Under the pieces are notes generated by a model. It made no database searches. It was not told where the DNA came from and saw nothing but the letters and a program-made list of their open reading frames with translations. Positions 45,332-54,674 of a stretch of DNA of 62,551 nt are shown one piece after another. The position numbers and the translations under genes are program-made. The stretch's first letter is position 1. Every line of letters begins with the position of its first letter. Source of the DNA: Sphingomonas sp. CCH21-G11 (GTDB taxonomy: Bacteria; Pseudomonadota; Alphaproteobacteria; Sphingomonadales; Sphingomonadaceae); assembly GCF_001555965.1 (NCBI RefSeq), contig NZ_LSHX01000049.1:1-62551 (forward strand). Reading direction: 5' to 3'.

Positions 45332-46252
45332 ATGGCGTCGATGATCCGCAACTGGGATTTCGTGCCCTCCGCGCCGTCGCTGCTGGTGCGGTTGTCCAGG
45401 CTGAAACGGCGGCTCGCCGGCCGGCGCGCCTTTCCGCAATGGCACGCGGTCGTCCCCGTGCGTCCGGCGGATCGCTGGAACTGCCTGTTCCTGTTCGCCC
45501 CCGACGGCACGCTCAGCGCGACGCAACGCCATACGCTCGCCCTCGTACGGGGCCTGTCGGGCAGGCTGATGGTCGTCGTGGCGACGCCCGATCCCGGCCA
45601 GATTCCCGATGGCCTCGTCGAAACGTGCGACGCGCTTTACTGGAAGGCGCTCGGCGGCTTCGATTTCTCCGCCTATTCGATTGCGCTGCACGCGGTCGCG
45701 AACGGCGCGCCGGGTGCACATCTTTACCTTCAGAACGATTCCGTCCTCGGCCCGTTGGGCGATGTCGATGCGTTGATCGCGACGACATCGTGGCGGCTGA
45801 CCGGCTTTCTCGCCAGCGCGAATGCCGAAAACCATGTGCAGTCCTATGCCCTGTTCTTCCGTCAGGTGACGCCCGACCTGATCGCGGCACTGCGGCCCGT
45901 GATCGACATGATGCACGCCTATGACCGCTGGCAGGATGTCGTGACGCTGCAGGAAACGCGGCTGGCGCGGGTCGCTTCACGGGCGCTGGCGGTGGGGGCG
46001 CTGTGGTACGATCCGGATTCGCGGTCCGATGTTCCGGGACTGGTGACGGCACTGTGGCGGAAGATAACGGGCACGCCGGTGATCAGCGGGCCGGTCAACG
46101 ATCCTTCGTTGACCTCGGCCACCGCGCTGGTCGACATGGGCTTTCCGTTCCTGAAGCAATCGCTGCTCGGCCGGAACGCGCATCTTCAGGACCGCGCCCG
46201 GGTTGCCGCGGTGGCGGCCCGATATGGCTATCCCGGGCTCGAACATGGCTGA
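45332..46252 (+). CDS. RgpF-like (rhamnan synthesis F) glycan-assembly protein
   Basis: A 306-residue cytoplasmic protein. The order of segments matches the RgpF domain: WNCLFLFAPDGTL, then a CDALYWKALGGFDFSAYSI equivalent of the family's GYDFGAW region, then LYLQNDSVLGPLGDVD and NHVQSYALFFR. RgpF proteins act as putative glycosyltransferases in rhamnose-containing polysaccharides. The match is by pattern and the N-terminus is shorter than in full-length family members. ATG 45332 is used; an ATG nine bases later is equally possible. It starts six bases after the sugar transferase and its stop overlaps the next glycosyltransferase by eight bases. Confidence 0.72.
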   Translation: MASMIRNWDFVPSAPSLLVRLSRLKRRLAGRRAFPQWHAVVPVRPADRWNCLFLFAPDGTLSATQRHTLALVRGLSGRLMVVVATPDPGQIPDGLVETCDALYWKALGGFDFSAYSIALHAVANGAPGAHLYLQNDSVLGPLGDVDALIATTSWRLTGFLASANAENHVQSYALFFRQVTPDLIAALRPVIDMMHAYDRWQDVVTLQETRLARVASRALAVGALWYDPDSRSDVPGLVTALWRKITGTPVISGPVNDPSLTSATALVDMGFPFLKQSLLGRNAHLQDRARVAAVAARYGYPGLEHG

Positions 46253-47255
46253 GCGGGCGTGCATCGACATCGTCATCGTCAACTGGAACGCCGGGCCGTT
46301 GCTGGCGCGTTGCCTGTCGTCGATCGCGACGCATGGCGGCGACCGTGTCGGCTGCGTCTATGTCGTCGACAACGGATCGACCGACGGATCGGCGGATGTC
46401 GACGTGCCCGGCCTGCCTCTCGTCGTCATTCGTGCGGGCGCCAATCTGGGTTTCGGCCGGGCGTGCAACCTGGCGGCGGATCGCGGCAGCGCGCCCCTTA
46501 TCCTGTTGCTCAACCCCGATACGGAGCTTCACCCGGGTGCGCTCGATCAATGCGTCGCCCGTCTTGAACAGGCCGACGGCGGGCAGATCGGCGTGCTTGG
46601 CGTGCGTCTGGTCGACGAAGCCGGGGCGGTCCAGCGCCATTGCGGCCGCTTTCCGACCTGGCGAAGTTTCGTCGGCGCCAGCCTGGGTCTCAGCCATGTC
46701 TCGGCGCTGGCGCGACGGTGGTTCCCGCCAATCATCATGGCCGACTTCGATCACCTCAGCAGCCGCGATGTCGACCATGTCATCGGCGCGTTCTACCTGG
46801 TCCGGCGGGACATCTATCGCGCGATCGGCGGGTTCGACGAACGCTTTTTCGTGTACCTCGAAGACCTCGATCTATCGCGGCGGATCCGCGCACGGGGCCA
46901 TCGCATCCATTATTTCGCCGAGCCCGAGGTTTATCACAAGCGTGGCGGCACCTCCGAACAGGTCAAGGCGCACCGCCTGTCCTACGCGCTCCAGGCCAAT
47001 CTGATTTACGCCTTCAAGCATTTCTCGCGGGCCGGCGCGTTCGCGGTCGCGCTGGCGACCTATGTCGCCGAACCGCTGGCCCGTTCCGCGCGCGCGGTGC
47101 TGCGGCGCTCGCCGGAAGAATTGGGCTTCACCTGGCAAGGTTTTGCCATGCTATATGGCGCGACCCCGCGTCTGGCGCGCACGCTTGCGAGCGCGCTTGA
47201 CCGGAACCGCACCGCGATCCGGATCGACGCGGAACAAGGGAAGGGCGGCGCGTGA
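46245..47255 (+). CDS. Family 2 glycosyltransferase (WbbL/rhamnosyltransferase-like)
   Basis: A 336-residue inverting glycosyltransferase of GT-A fold: DIVIVNWNAGPLLARCL at the N-terminus, VVDNGSTDGS, GANLGFGRACNLA, the metal-binding region LLLNPDTELHPG, and the acceptor motif IGGFDERFFVYLEDLDLSRR. A C-terminal amphipathic or membrane-close region follows (residues about 255-300). The order of motifs is like WbbL-type rhamnosyltransferases, but donor specificity cannot be settled. It overlaps the RgpF-like gene by eight bases. Confidence 0.88.
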   Translation: MAERACIDIVIVNWNAGPLLARCLSSIATHGGDRVGCVYVVDNGSTDGSADVDVPGLPLVVIRAGANLGFGRACNLAADRGSAPLILLLNPDTELHPGALDQCVARLEQADGGQIGVLGVRLVDEAGAVQRHCGRFPTWRSFVGASLGLSHVSALARRWFPPIIMADFDHLSSRDVDHVIGAFYLVRRDIYRAIGGFDERFFVYLEDLDLSRRIRARGHRIHYFAEPEVYHKRGGTSEQVKAHRLSYALQANLIYAFKHFSRAGAFAVALATYVAEPLARSARAVLRRSPEELGFTWQGFAMLYGATPRLARTLASALDRNRTAIRIDAEQGKGGA

Positions 47256-47325
47256 AGCTGTGCGATGATCTGCGGACCGGACACGCGGCGCTGTCGTCCG
47301 ACGCGCGGGCGACAAGGCGATCGTC

Positions 47326-48642
47326 ATGCCGTCTGCACTGACCCCGGGGATGTACCAGCCGCCGGTGATGGGCCGTTCCGCCGGAGAGATCCTGTTGTCC
47401 GGGATCACCCGCTGGCTGATCTTCGCGACGCTCGCCATTTGTGTGGTCGTACCCCACTCCTTTCAGGAGGCGACCGCGGCGCTGCTGCTGTTGACGGCGA
47501 TCGCGTCGCTGCTGATCGTTCGCAAGGCGGCATATCTCGACACGATGCTGATGCTGTATTTCTGCGGCGTCGTCGTGACCGCCTTCTACATATGGATCGG
47601 CTATTCCTCTGGCGCGCCGCGTGAGGCGGTCAACCAGACGCTGATCGTCTACATCCTCGCACCGCTGATCTGGCTGCTGATCGGAACCGCGATGTTCCAG
47701 CAAATGGGAACGACCCGGCCTGTCCGGCTGCTCGTGCTCCTCACCTGGGTCGCAGTGCTCTCGGTGGCGGCCTTCTTCTATGCGTTTCTGACCTTCGGCA
47801 AGGAATCGGTGCAGTTCCTGTCGGAGGACGTGAACGTCAACGTCGCGCGCGGATATTCGGGTGCCAACATCCTCGTCTATGGCTCGCTCATTTTCCTGTC
47901 GGGGGCATTTTTCGCGCAGCCGACGCTGGTGCGAAATCGCTTCCTGCGGATGCTGCTGCCGCTTGCGCTGGTCGTCTGCGCGCTGACCTCGGGCCGCTCC
48001 GCGCTGATCCTCGCGGTGCCGGTCGGCTTCGTGACAGGCGTGGTGCTGCGCGCGCGCGTCGGCCTGACGGACGAGGACGGCAACAGCGAGTCCGTGTTCT
48101 GGCCGACCGTCCTGCTCGGCGTTCTGTCGCTGCTGGCGGTGGTCCTGATCGACGTCGCCCTGGACACCGTCGACCTCCAGGTCGTCATCGGGGAATTCAT
48201 CGACGAGCTCCAGTCTGGCGGGGGCGCGCTCCGCACCGAACAGGTGGTCGCGCTATGGGACGGCGTCGAGGAAAGCTGGGGACTGGGCGTCGGCCACGGC
48301 ATCGGCGTTCGCTATCTGCGCAGCGACCTGTTCCCCTGGCGCTACGAGGTCATTCCGCTCGCCTCGCTGCTTCGCGTCGGCTTCATCGGGACGCTGGTCT
48401 ATGCCAGCGTGTTTGTCGTGTACGGGGCTCTGCTGTTCCGCCGGGTCGCCGAGAAGCTGTTGCGGCCGGAGGACATCTACATGGCCGGCGGCTTCACCGC
48501 GAGCGCGATGGCGATGTTCACCAACCCGTACATCGAATCCTTCATCTTCCAGTGGATGTATTTCCTGCCGGTGCTCAGCCTGGGCATCCGTCGAAACGTC
48601 GATCCGGGCGGGGCGGCAGCAGCAAACGTGGCGACCGCCTGA
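47326..48642 (+). CDS. Wzy-like polysaccharide polymerase, multi-spanning membrane protein
   Basis: A 438-residue protein with about ten to twelve helices and a long periplasmic loop late in the chain (residues about 270-350), where WDGVEESWGLGVGHGIGVRYL resembles the O-antigen polymerase/ligase loop. It belongs to the glycan-assembly block and is the better candidate for repeat-unit polymerase because it is flanked by glycosyltransferases. The start lies 70 bases after the GT2 gene; a ribosome site is not obvious. It converges on the beta-helix gene with a seven-base gap. Confidence 0.8.
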   Translation: MPSALTPGMYQPPVMGRSAGEILLSGITRWLIFATLAICVVVPHSFQEATAALLLLTAIASLLIVRKAAYLDTMLMLYFCGVVVTAFYIWIGYSSGAPREAVNQTLIVYILAPLIWLLIGTAMFQQMGTTRPVRLLVLLTWVAVLSVAAFFYAFLTFGKESVQFLSEDVNVNVARGYSGANILVYGSLIFLSGAFFAQPTLVRNRFLRMLLPLALVVCALTSGRSALILAVPVGFVTGVVLRARVGLTDEDGNSESVFWPTVLLGVLSLLAVVLIDVALDTVDLQVVIGEFIDELQSGGGALRTEQVVALWDGVEESWGLGVGHGIGVRYLRSDLFPWRYEVIPLASLLRVGFIGTLVYASVFVVYGALLFRRVAEKLLRPEDIYMAGGFTASAMAMFTNPYIESFIFQWMYFLPVLSLGIRRNVDPGGAAAANVATA

Positions 48643-48649
48643 GCCGATC

Positions 48650-50113
48650 TCAGCGGCCCAGGCCGAGCACTGCCTCAACCGGGGTTGCGCGGAATTCGAC
48701 CCGGTTGGCGCTGACCCGCGCGCTCCTCGCGTCGATCCTTGCCGCCGCGAACACGGTCATCGCCTGCGCGGTTCGACCATCGGGGCTCGCAAAGCGGTTG
48801 CCGGACAGCGTCAGGTTGCGGTTGACGCCGTCGACAAAGGCGATGGCAACGCCGTTGCGTGCCCCTGCCGCGCCGCAGTCGACGAACATGTTGCCGGTCA
48901 ACGCCAGCCGGTCGGATGACCGTATCCACAGCGCGTGGCCGGGGGCTTGATTGCCGGCGCGCTCGAAGCGGTTTTCGTCGACCTCGACCTCGGCCACCAT
49001 GCCGCGATAGCCGATCTCCGCCATCTTTGAACATTCGATGATCCGGTTGCGCGTGATCCGCACGCCACGGACGCCATCGACGATGAACGGGGTCGCGCAG
49101 CCGCGTATCTCGTTTTCCGCGACCATCAGCTCGTAGCGCGGGGTTCCGGTGAGCGACCTGCCCGGGCCATAGCCGAAGATCGCGAAGCCGCCGGCACGAT
49201 CGACGATGCGATTTTCGGTGATGGTAAAGCCCTGTTGCGCGATGTCGACCGCGTCGTTGGGCCGCAGGTTGAGGGCGACCGCGTTGCCGCCGCCCCCCTG
49301 GAACAGGTTGCGGCGGATGACGACGTTGCGAATGATCGCGAAACGGTCGCCATTGGGCTCGCAGTCGATGGCGCCTGGCTGCGCCAGCCCGGTCCGCGGA
49401 TTCATCGGATCGCCGCGAAGCGGCGTCCCGTCGCCCGGCCGGGTGCAGTTCAGGAACGCGCTGTCCTCGATCAGCAGCCCGTCGCAGTCGATGACCGAAA
49501 TGGCGTTGCGATTGTTGGCGTTGATGCCGTCGAACCGGCAGTCGCGGACCACGACATCGCGATTGTGGCGCTCCACCGCGGAGATTGTCGACGAGCCGAG
49601 ATGCAGCCCGTCGCCGCGAAAGCCGGTGAAGTTCACGCGCTCGAAGCGCGCGCCGGTGACGCCGTTCAGCATGACCAGATAGTCGAATTCGCTGAACCCG
49701 CGGCGCACCACATCGTCCTCGAGCGAGAGGTCGCGAAAGGCGATGCCCTGAAGGTTTCGGGCCGGGTCGGGTGACTTGCTGTCGGCATGGAACAGGAACG
49801 GTGCCGGGCGCGCATAGGACCGCGCGATGATCGTGCGCCCCGGCCCGTCGCCGAACAGCATGGCGCCCGTTGGCAGGTTCGGTTCGGCGGTCGCGACCAG
49901 ATAGCGCCCTTCCGGTCCCGACCCGCCGGCCGCCGGGGCGTGGACGGGGCGTCCGGTCTCAAGGGCGCGGCGAAAGGCGTCGCTGTCGTCGACGTCGTCC
50001 GCGCGGCGAAAATCGGTCACGCGCACCGCATCCGCGCCGGTTGCGCGGGCGATCGCGGCCGCAATCCCGGCGCCGGCCAGTCCGCCGACGATTGCGCGAC
50101 GTGTCGCCTTCAT
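48650..50113 (-). CDS. Tat-exported right-handed parallel beta-helix protein
   Basis: A 487-residue protein with a twin-arginine signal (TRRAIVGGLAGAGIAAAI) and a mature domain of repeated beta-helix coils (repeats containing ITRNRI, ITENRIVD, LTGNMF, LSGNRFA). This is the fold of pectate lyases, alginate lyases and mannuronan epimerases. Genes of this type in exopolysaccharide loci often encode a lyase or epimerase acting on the polymer. No catalytic residues are recognisable to me. It lies on the opposite strand within the assembly block, 113 bases from the divergent GT4 gene. Confidence 0.75.
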   Translation of the reverse strand: MKATRRAIVGGLAGAGIAAAIARATGADAVRVTDFRRADDVDDSDAFRRALETGRPVHAPAAGGSGPEGRYLVATAEPNLPTGAMLFGDGPGRTIIARSYARPAPFLFHADSKSPDPARNLQGIAFRDLSLEDDVVRRGFSEFDYLVMLNGVTGARFERVNFTGFRGDGLHLGSSTISAVERHNRDVVVRDCRFDGINANNRNAISVIDCDGLLIEDSAFLNCTRPGDGTPLRGDPMNPRTGLAQPGAIDCEPNGDRFAIIRNVVIRRNLFQGGGGNAVALNLRPNDAVDIAQQGFTITENRIVDRAGGFAIFGYGPGRSLTGTPRYELMVAENEIRGCATPFIVDGVRGVRITRNRIIECSKMAEIGYRGMVAEVEVDENRFERAGNQAPGHALWIRSSDRLALTGNMFVDCGAAGARNGVAIAFVDGVNRNLTLSGNRFASPDGRTAQAMTVFAAARIDARSARVSANRVEFRATPVEAVLGLGR

Positions 50114-50226
50114 GGCCGGCGGCGCACTGGCGGCGACACGCCGGCGATGCTAGGGGCAGCGCCGCAAAAGCCGGAGTTTCGATCATCCATCGCGTCGTTT
50201 CATCCCTTCAGGGTCGCACCATCCTG

Positions 50227-51285
50227 ATGATGCCCCGCTACACCGATCTGGGCCCGAGCAGCCGGCTGCGCCTGAGCCAGTTCATCCCGGCGCTCCGCGA
50301 AGCAGGCGCGTCGGTGGATGTATCGCCCTTCTTCAGTGACCGTTATCTGAACGGCTATTTCAACGATGGCGCGAAGAGCAAGGTGGAAACCGTTCGCGCA
50401 ATCGCCCGCCGCGCGGCGCGTCTCGCGGGTCCCGCCCCGGATGTCGCATGGATCGAGAAGGAGCTGTTTCCCTATTTGCCCGGCGCGACCGAGCGGGCGT
50501 TGACGGCGCGGGGCATTCCCTATGTCGTCGACTATGACGACGCGATCTTCCACAATTACGATCTGAGCGGGTCGGCACTCGTCCGCCGGGTGCTGGCGGA
50601 GAAGCTGACGCCGCTGATCCGGGGGGCGGCGGCGATCACTGCGGGCAACCCCTATCTCGCCGATTATGCCGTGCGTCATGGCGCACGGCGGGTGGTCGAG
50701 GTGCCGACCGTGGTCGATCCGGGCCGCTATCCGGTCACGGCACCTGCGAAAACCGGCGCGGTGCGGATCGGCTGGATCGGGACGCCGGCCAATGCGCGCT
50801 ATCTGGACCCCGTCATCGCGGCGATGGCGCAACTGGCGGGAACCGTTCCGCTCGAGCTGGTCACGATCGGCGCCGACCCGATCCTCGACCTGCCGTTCAC
50901 CCAGCATTGCCATCCGTGGACCGAAGCGACGGAAGCCGAATTGCTGACCGGGATCGACATCGGCGTGATGCCGCTGCGCGACAGCCCGTGGGAACGCGGC
51001 AAGTGCGGCTACAAGCTCATCCAGTATATGGCCGCCGCGCGCCCCGTCATCGCCTCGCCCGTCGGCGTCAACGCGACGATCGTCGACCCCGCGGTCGGGC
51101 TGCTCGCCGACACCGTCGAGGAATGGAGCGCGGCGATCGCCGAACTGGCCACCGACCGCGCGCGCCGGCTCGCCATGGGCAATGCCGCGCGGGCCCGCGT
51201 CGAACGGCATTATTCGGTGGATGCCATCGCGCCGACGGTCGTCGCGACATTGGCCGATGCGATCGCCGCGGCACGCCCGGCATGA
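50227..51285 (+). CDS. Family 4-type glycosyltransferase (GT-B fold)
   Basis: A 352-residue enzyme. Starts at ATG 50227 or 50230; the frame is open further upstream but only over the antisense of the beta-helix gene. Motifs are MPRYTDLGPSSRLRLSQFIP at the N-terminus, VDYDDAIFHNYDLSGS, VVEVPTVVDPGRYP, and the nucleotide-binding region PWERGKCGYKLIQYMAAARP. The last segment is shared with glycosyltransferases of group 1 in sphingan-like and other exopolysaccharide clusters. The next gene's ATG overlaps the stop by four bases. Confidence 0.83.
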   Translation: MMPRYTDLGPSSRLRLSQFIPALREAGASVDVSPFFSDRYLNGYFNDGAKSKVETVRAIARRAARLAGPAPDVAWIEKELFPYLPGATERALTARGIPYVVDYDDAIFHNYDLSGSALVRRVLAEKLTPLIRGAAAITAGNPYLADYAVRHGARRVVEVPTVVDPGRYPVTAPAKTGAVRIGWIGTPANARYLDPVIAAMAQLAGTVPLELVTIGADPILDLPFTQHCHPWTEATEAELLTGIDIGVMPLRDSPWERGKCGYKLIQYMAAARPVIASPVGVNATIVDPAVGLLADTVEEWSAAIAELATDRARRLAMGNAARARVERHYSVDAIAPTVVATLADAIAAARPA

Positions 51286-52412
51286 AGACGATCGCGTTCA
51301 TTACCAACAACGGCTCGACCGTCGGCAATTTCCGCGGGGACCTGATCCGCGAGCTTGCCGCGCGCGGCGACCATGTGCTCGCCCTTGCACCCGATTGGGA
51401 TGAGCCGCAGCGCGCGGTTGCCCGGGCCTGCGGCGCGGAGCCGGTCGACTTCTCGCTCGACCGCGTCGGGCTGCGGCCGCTGCGCGACCTGCGGGATACC
51501 GCGCGGCTGTGGCGACAGCTCGACGCGCTGAAGCCCGACATCGTGTTCGGCTATTTCGTGAAGCCGGTGATCTACGGGATGCTGGCGGCGCGCGCGGCTG
51601 GCGTGCGGCGGCGGATCGCGATGATCGAGGGTCTCGGCTTCGTCTTCACCGAGGGCGAGGGGGCGACGACCCTTAAGCGTCGTGCGCTGCGGACGGCCGC
51701 GACGACGCTCTATCGCCTCGGGCTGGGGGCCGCCCACCGCGTCGTCATGCTCAACCGCGACGACGCCCGGCAATTCATCGATGCCGGCATGGTCGACGCG
51801 GCCAAGGTCACGGTGCTCGGCGGGATCGGCGTCGACCTCGATCGGTTCAGCGCGCCGCCGCCGGTGGCGGGACCGCCGGTGTTCCTCATGGTCGCACGAC
51901 TGCTGCGCGAAAAGGGGGTGCGTGAATATGTCCGCGCCGCCGCCCGTGTCCGCGCGCAGGCGCCGGGCGCGCGGTTCATCCTGCTCGGCGGCCGCGATCT
52001 CAATCCCGGCGGGCTGAGCGCGGACGAGATCGACGCGATGGTCGCTGACGGGATCGTCGAATGGCATGGTCATGTCGACAACGTCGCCGACTGGATCCGC
52101 GACGCGAGCGTTTTCGTCCTGCCCTCCTATCGCGAGGGGGTGCCGCGCAGCACGCAGGAGGCGATGGCGATGGCGCGGCCCGTCGTCACGACCAGCGCGG
52201 TCGGATGCCGTGAAACCGTGGAGGAGGGCGTCAACGGCTTCATGGTGCCGCCGCGCGATGCAGAGGCGCTGGCGGCCGCGATGATGCGCTTCGTCGACCA
52301 GCCCGGCCTGATCCCGGCGATGGGCGCGGCGAGCCGGGCGATGGCGGAAGCGCGCTTCGACGTGCGTGAGATCAACCGGCGGCTGATCGCGATCATCGAT
52401 GGTGAGGGGTAA
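51282..52412 (+). CDS. Family 4 glycosyltransferase (PglA/WbuB-like)
   Basis: A 376-residue GT-B enzyme with FITNNGSTVGNFRGDLIREL at the N-terminus, VFGYFVKPVIYGMLAARAAG, IEGLGFVFTEGE, then FLMVARLLREKGVREYV, and the C-terminal EGVPRSTQEAMAMARPVVTT. Close relatives transfer N-acetylated hexosamines such as GalNAc. It is translationally coupled to the upstream GT4 gene (ATGA overlap) and 101 bases before the methyltransferase. Confidence 0.88.
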   Translation: MKTIAFITNNGSTVGNFRGDLIRELAARGDHVLALAPDWDEPQRAVARACGAEPVDFSLDRVGLRPLRDLRDTARLWRQLDALKPDIVFGYFVKPVIYGMLAARAAGVRRRIAMIEGLGFVFTEGEGATTLKRRALRTAATTLYRLGLGAAHRVVMLNRDDARQFIDAGMVDAAKVTVLGGIGVDLDRFSAPPPVAGPPVFLMVARLLREKGVREYVRAAARVRAQAPGARFILLGGRDLNPGGLSADEIDAMVADGIVEWHGHVDNVADWIRDASVFVLPSYREGVPRSTQEAMAMARPVVTTSAVGCRETVEEGVNGFMVPPRDAEALAAAMMRFVDQPGLIPAMGAASRAMAEARFDVREINRRLIAIIDGEG

Positions 52413-52513
52413 ACGGCGCGAGGCGGCGCGCGCCTTGGCCGATCGCCGTCGATGTGCTTGAGCAACCGGCACGCCCGTTCGGACACGGGGTGCATTGGAG
52501 TGAGTCGAGGCAA

Positions 52514-53113
52514 ATGACCAAAACCGTCCTTCACGTCGGCTGCGGCTGGGCATCGCTGGAGAACATGACTGCGGGGTTCCAGGACGGCCGCTGGCGCGAG
52601 ATCCGCTTCGACATCGATCCCGGCGCACGCCCGGACATCGTGGGTACGATCACCGACATGACCAATGTCGAAAGCGACAGCGTCGATGCGGTCTTCTCCT
52701 CGCACAATATCGAGCATGTCTTCGCGCACGAGGTCGCATCGGTGCTCGCCGAGTTTCGCCGCGTGCTGAAGCCCGACGGCTTCATCGTCGTGACCTGTCC
52801 CGACTTGTTGAGCGTCGCCGAGCATATCGTCGCCGACCGGCTGGGCGATCCGCTCTATCAGTCGCCCGCCGGGCCGATCACGCCGCTCGACATCTTCTAT
52901 GGCCATTCGGACGCGATCGCGCGGGGCCAGACCTATATGGCGCACAAGACCGGCTTCACCGCCAAGACGCTGACCGAGGCGGCTAAGGTATATTTCCCGT
53001 CGCTCGGCGTGCGGCGGCGGCCCAAGGCGTTCGACCTGTGGTTGATCGCGACCAAGCAGCCGGTCGAGCGCGAGCGGCTGGAACAATTGATGGCGGATTT
53101 CGCCAAAGCGTGA
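52514..53113 (+). CDS. SAM-dependent methyltransferase, class I
   Basis: A 199-residue methyltransferase with motif I LHVGCGWASLENM, an acidic D-rich strand (FDIDPGARPD) and VFSSHNIEHVFAHEV followed by FRRVLKPDGFIVVTCPD. The start at 52514 has GAGG about six bases upstream. Its place at the end of the glycan block makes O-methylation of a sugar likely but unproven. After the stop a 265-base gap contains inverted repeats before the convergent wecC. Confidence 0.8.
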   Translation: MTKTVLHVGCGWASLENMTAGFQDGRWREIRFDIDPGARPDIVGTITDMTNVESDSVDAVFSSHNIEHVFAHEVASVLAEFRRVLKPDGFIVVTCPDLLSVAEHIVADRLGDPLYQSPAGPITPLDIFYGHSDAIARGQTYMAHKTGFTAKTLTEAAKVYFPSLGVRRRPKAFDLWLIATKQPVERERLEQLMADFAKA

Positions 53114-53179
53114 GGGGCGGGGCCGCCCGCCCGTCAGCGTGCCCCCCCGGATTCTTTCCTTCTTGCACGGCCTCATTTT

Positions 53180-53329
53180 CGTCACCCCGGCCTTGTGCCG
53201 GGGTCCACCGCGCCACAGGCGCTGACCCCCGACATTCCGCGACGCTGGGCCATCGCTAAGGGTTCAGCGACGATTGCCACGCGACACGCCAGGCGGCACG
53301 GTGGACCCCGGCACAAGGCCGGGGTGACG
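53180..53329. repeat. Composite palindromic repeat between methyltransferase and wecC genes
   Basis: A 30-base unit, CGTCACCCCGGCCTTGTGCC onward to 53209, recurs in exact inverse orientation at 53300-53329, with 90 bases between. Each unit is itself a partial palindrome (CCCCGGC ... GCCGGGG). The two can fold into one long hairpin. A related pair occurs at 61082-61232. The arrangement is like bacterial REP/BIME elements, at the junction of two convergent genes. Confidence 0.85.
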
Positions 53330-53378
53330 GTAACGGTGTGCGGGTTAGGAGGGCTTTGGAGGCGATCTTCCCGCCCGC

Positions 53379-54674
53379 TCACCCTGCTTTGCGTAACTCC
53401 ACTGCAAGCGTCGCACGCGGCTGGTCGGGCCAGATTCCGCGCGTGTCGTAGACGAGCTTGCCCGCGCGCTCGTCGAGCGGCACGGACTTGAACACGTCGT
53501 GGTCGACCAGGACGATGAAGATCGGGCACGTTTCGATCGCTTCGTCGATGTCGATCAGCGTCGCTGCCGTGCCCGCGAAATCGCCGGGCAGTTCGGCGGC
53601 ATGGGGTTCGACGATCCGCACCCGGCTGCCATAACGCTGGGCCAGATGCGAGGCGACCTTGAGCGCCGGGCTCTCGCGGAAATCGTCGATATTCGCCTTG
53701 AACGCCAGGCCCAGGCACGCGACCGGCGCACCGGGCAGGCTGTCGATCAGCCCCTCGGCGCGGCCGATCGTATAGGCGATCTTGTCGTCGTTGACGTGGC
53801 GCGCGGTGCGGATCAGGCGGCTGTTGGCGGGGTCGCCATGCACCAGGAACCAGGGGTCGACCGCGATGCAATGCCCGCCGACGCCGGGGCCGGGGGCCAG
53901 GATGTTGACGCGCGGGTGGCGGTTGGCCAGCCGGATCACTTCCCACACATCGATGCCCATGCCGTCGGCCAGCACCGACAATTCGTTGGCGAAGGCGATG
54001 TTGACGTCGCGGAAGGCGTTTTCGGTCAGCTTGGTCATCTCCGCCGCGCGCGCGCTGGTGGTGACGCAGGCACCGCGCACGAAGCGGCGATAGAATTGCA
54101 ATGCCTTGCGCGCGCAGCGCGGGGTCACGCCACCGATCACGCGGTCATTGTCGATCAACTCGACCAGGATGCGGCCGGGCAGCACGCGCTCGGGGCAATA
54201 GGCGACCGCGATGTCGGCGGTGCCGGTGCAATGGCCGGGCACCTTCAGGTCGGGGCGCAGCCGGGCGAGCAGTTCCGCCACCTTGTCGGTGGTGCCGACC
54301 GGCGAGGTCGATTCGAGGATGACCGTATCCCCGGCCTTCAGCACCGCGGCGATGTTGGTCGCGGCCTGCAGGACATAACCGATATTGGGCGCGTGATCGG
54401 CATCGAACGGCGTCGGCACGGCGATGACGAAGACGTCGGCGGGTTCGATCAGCGTTGCAGCGCGCAGCATCCCGCGCGCGACCACGCCGGAAACCAGGCC
54501 GTCCAGATCGATTTCCTCGATATGGACGCGGCCCGAATTGACGGTTTCGACGACTTGGGCGTTGACGTCGATCCCCAGCACGCGCGCGCCGCTGCGCGCG
54601 ATGACGGCGGCGGTGGGCAGGCCGATATAGCCCAGCCCCATCATGACGACGTTCAGTTCAGCATCCGAAACCAT
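53379..54674 (-). CDS. wecC: UDP-N-acetyl-D-mannosamine dehydrogenase
   Basis: A 431-residue NAD-dependent dehydrogenase that oxidises UDP-ManNAc to UDP-ManNAcA. Rossmann motif GLGYIGLPTAAVIA lies at about 13-26; substrate motifs VPTPFD and ESTSPVGTT follow; the catalytic cysteine is Cys269 in GGHCIAVDP. The C-terminal domain includes LGLAFKANIDDFRESPA. UDP-glucose 6-dehydrogenases share the fold, but adjacency to wecB favours WecC. Start 54674 gives a 17-base overlap with wecB on the same strand. It supplies an acidic sugar for the polysaccharide. Confidence 0.9.
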   Translation of the reverse strand: MVSDAELNVVMMGLGYIGLPTAAVIARSGARVLGIDVNAQVVETVNSGRVHIEEIDLDGLVSGVVARGMLRAATLIEPADVFVIAVPTPFDADHAPNIGYVLQAATNIAAVLKAGDTVILESTSPVGTTDKVAELLARLRPDLKVPGHCTGTADIAVAYCPERVLPGRILVELIDNDRVIGGVTPRCARKALQFYRRFVRGACVTTSARAAEMTKLTENAFRDVNIAFANELSVLADGMGIDVWEVIRLANRHPRVNILAPGPGVGGHCIAVDPWFLVHGDPANSRLIRTARHVNDDKIAYTIGRAEGLIDSLPGAPVACLGLAFKANIDDFRESPALKVASHLAQRYGSRVRIVEPHAAELPGDFAGTAATLIDIDEAIETCPIFIVLVDHDVFKSVPLDERAGKLVYDTRGIWPDQPRATLAVELRKAG

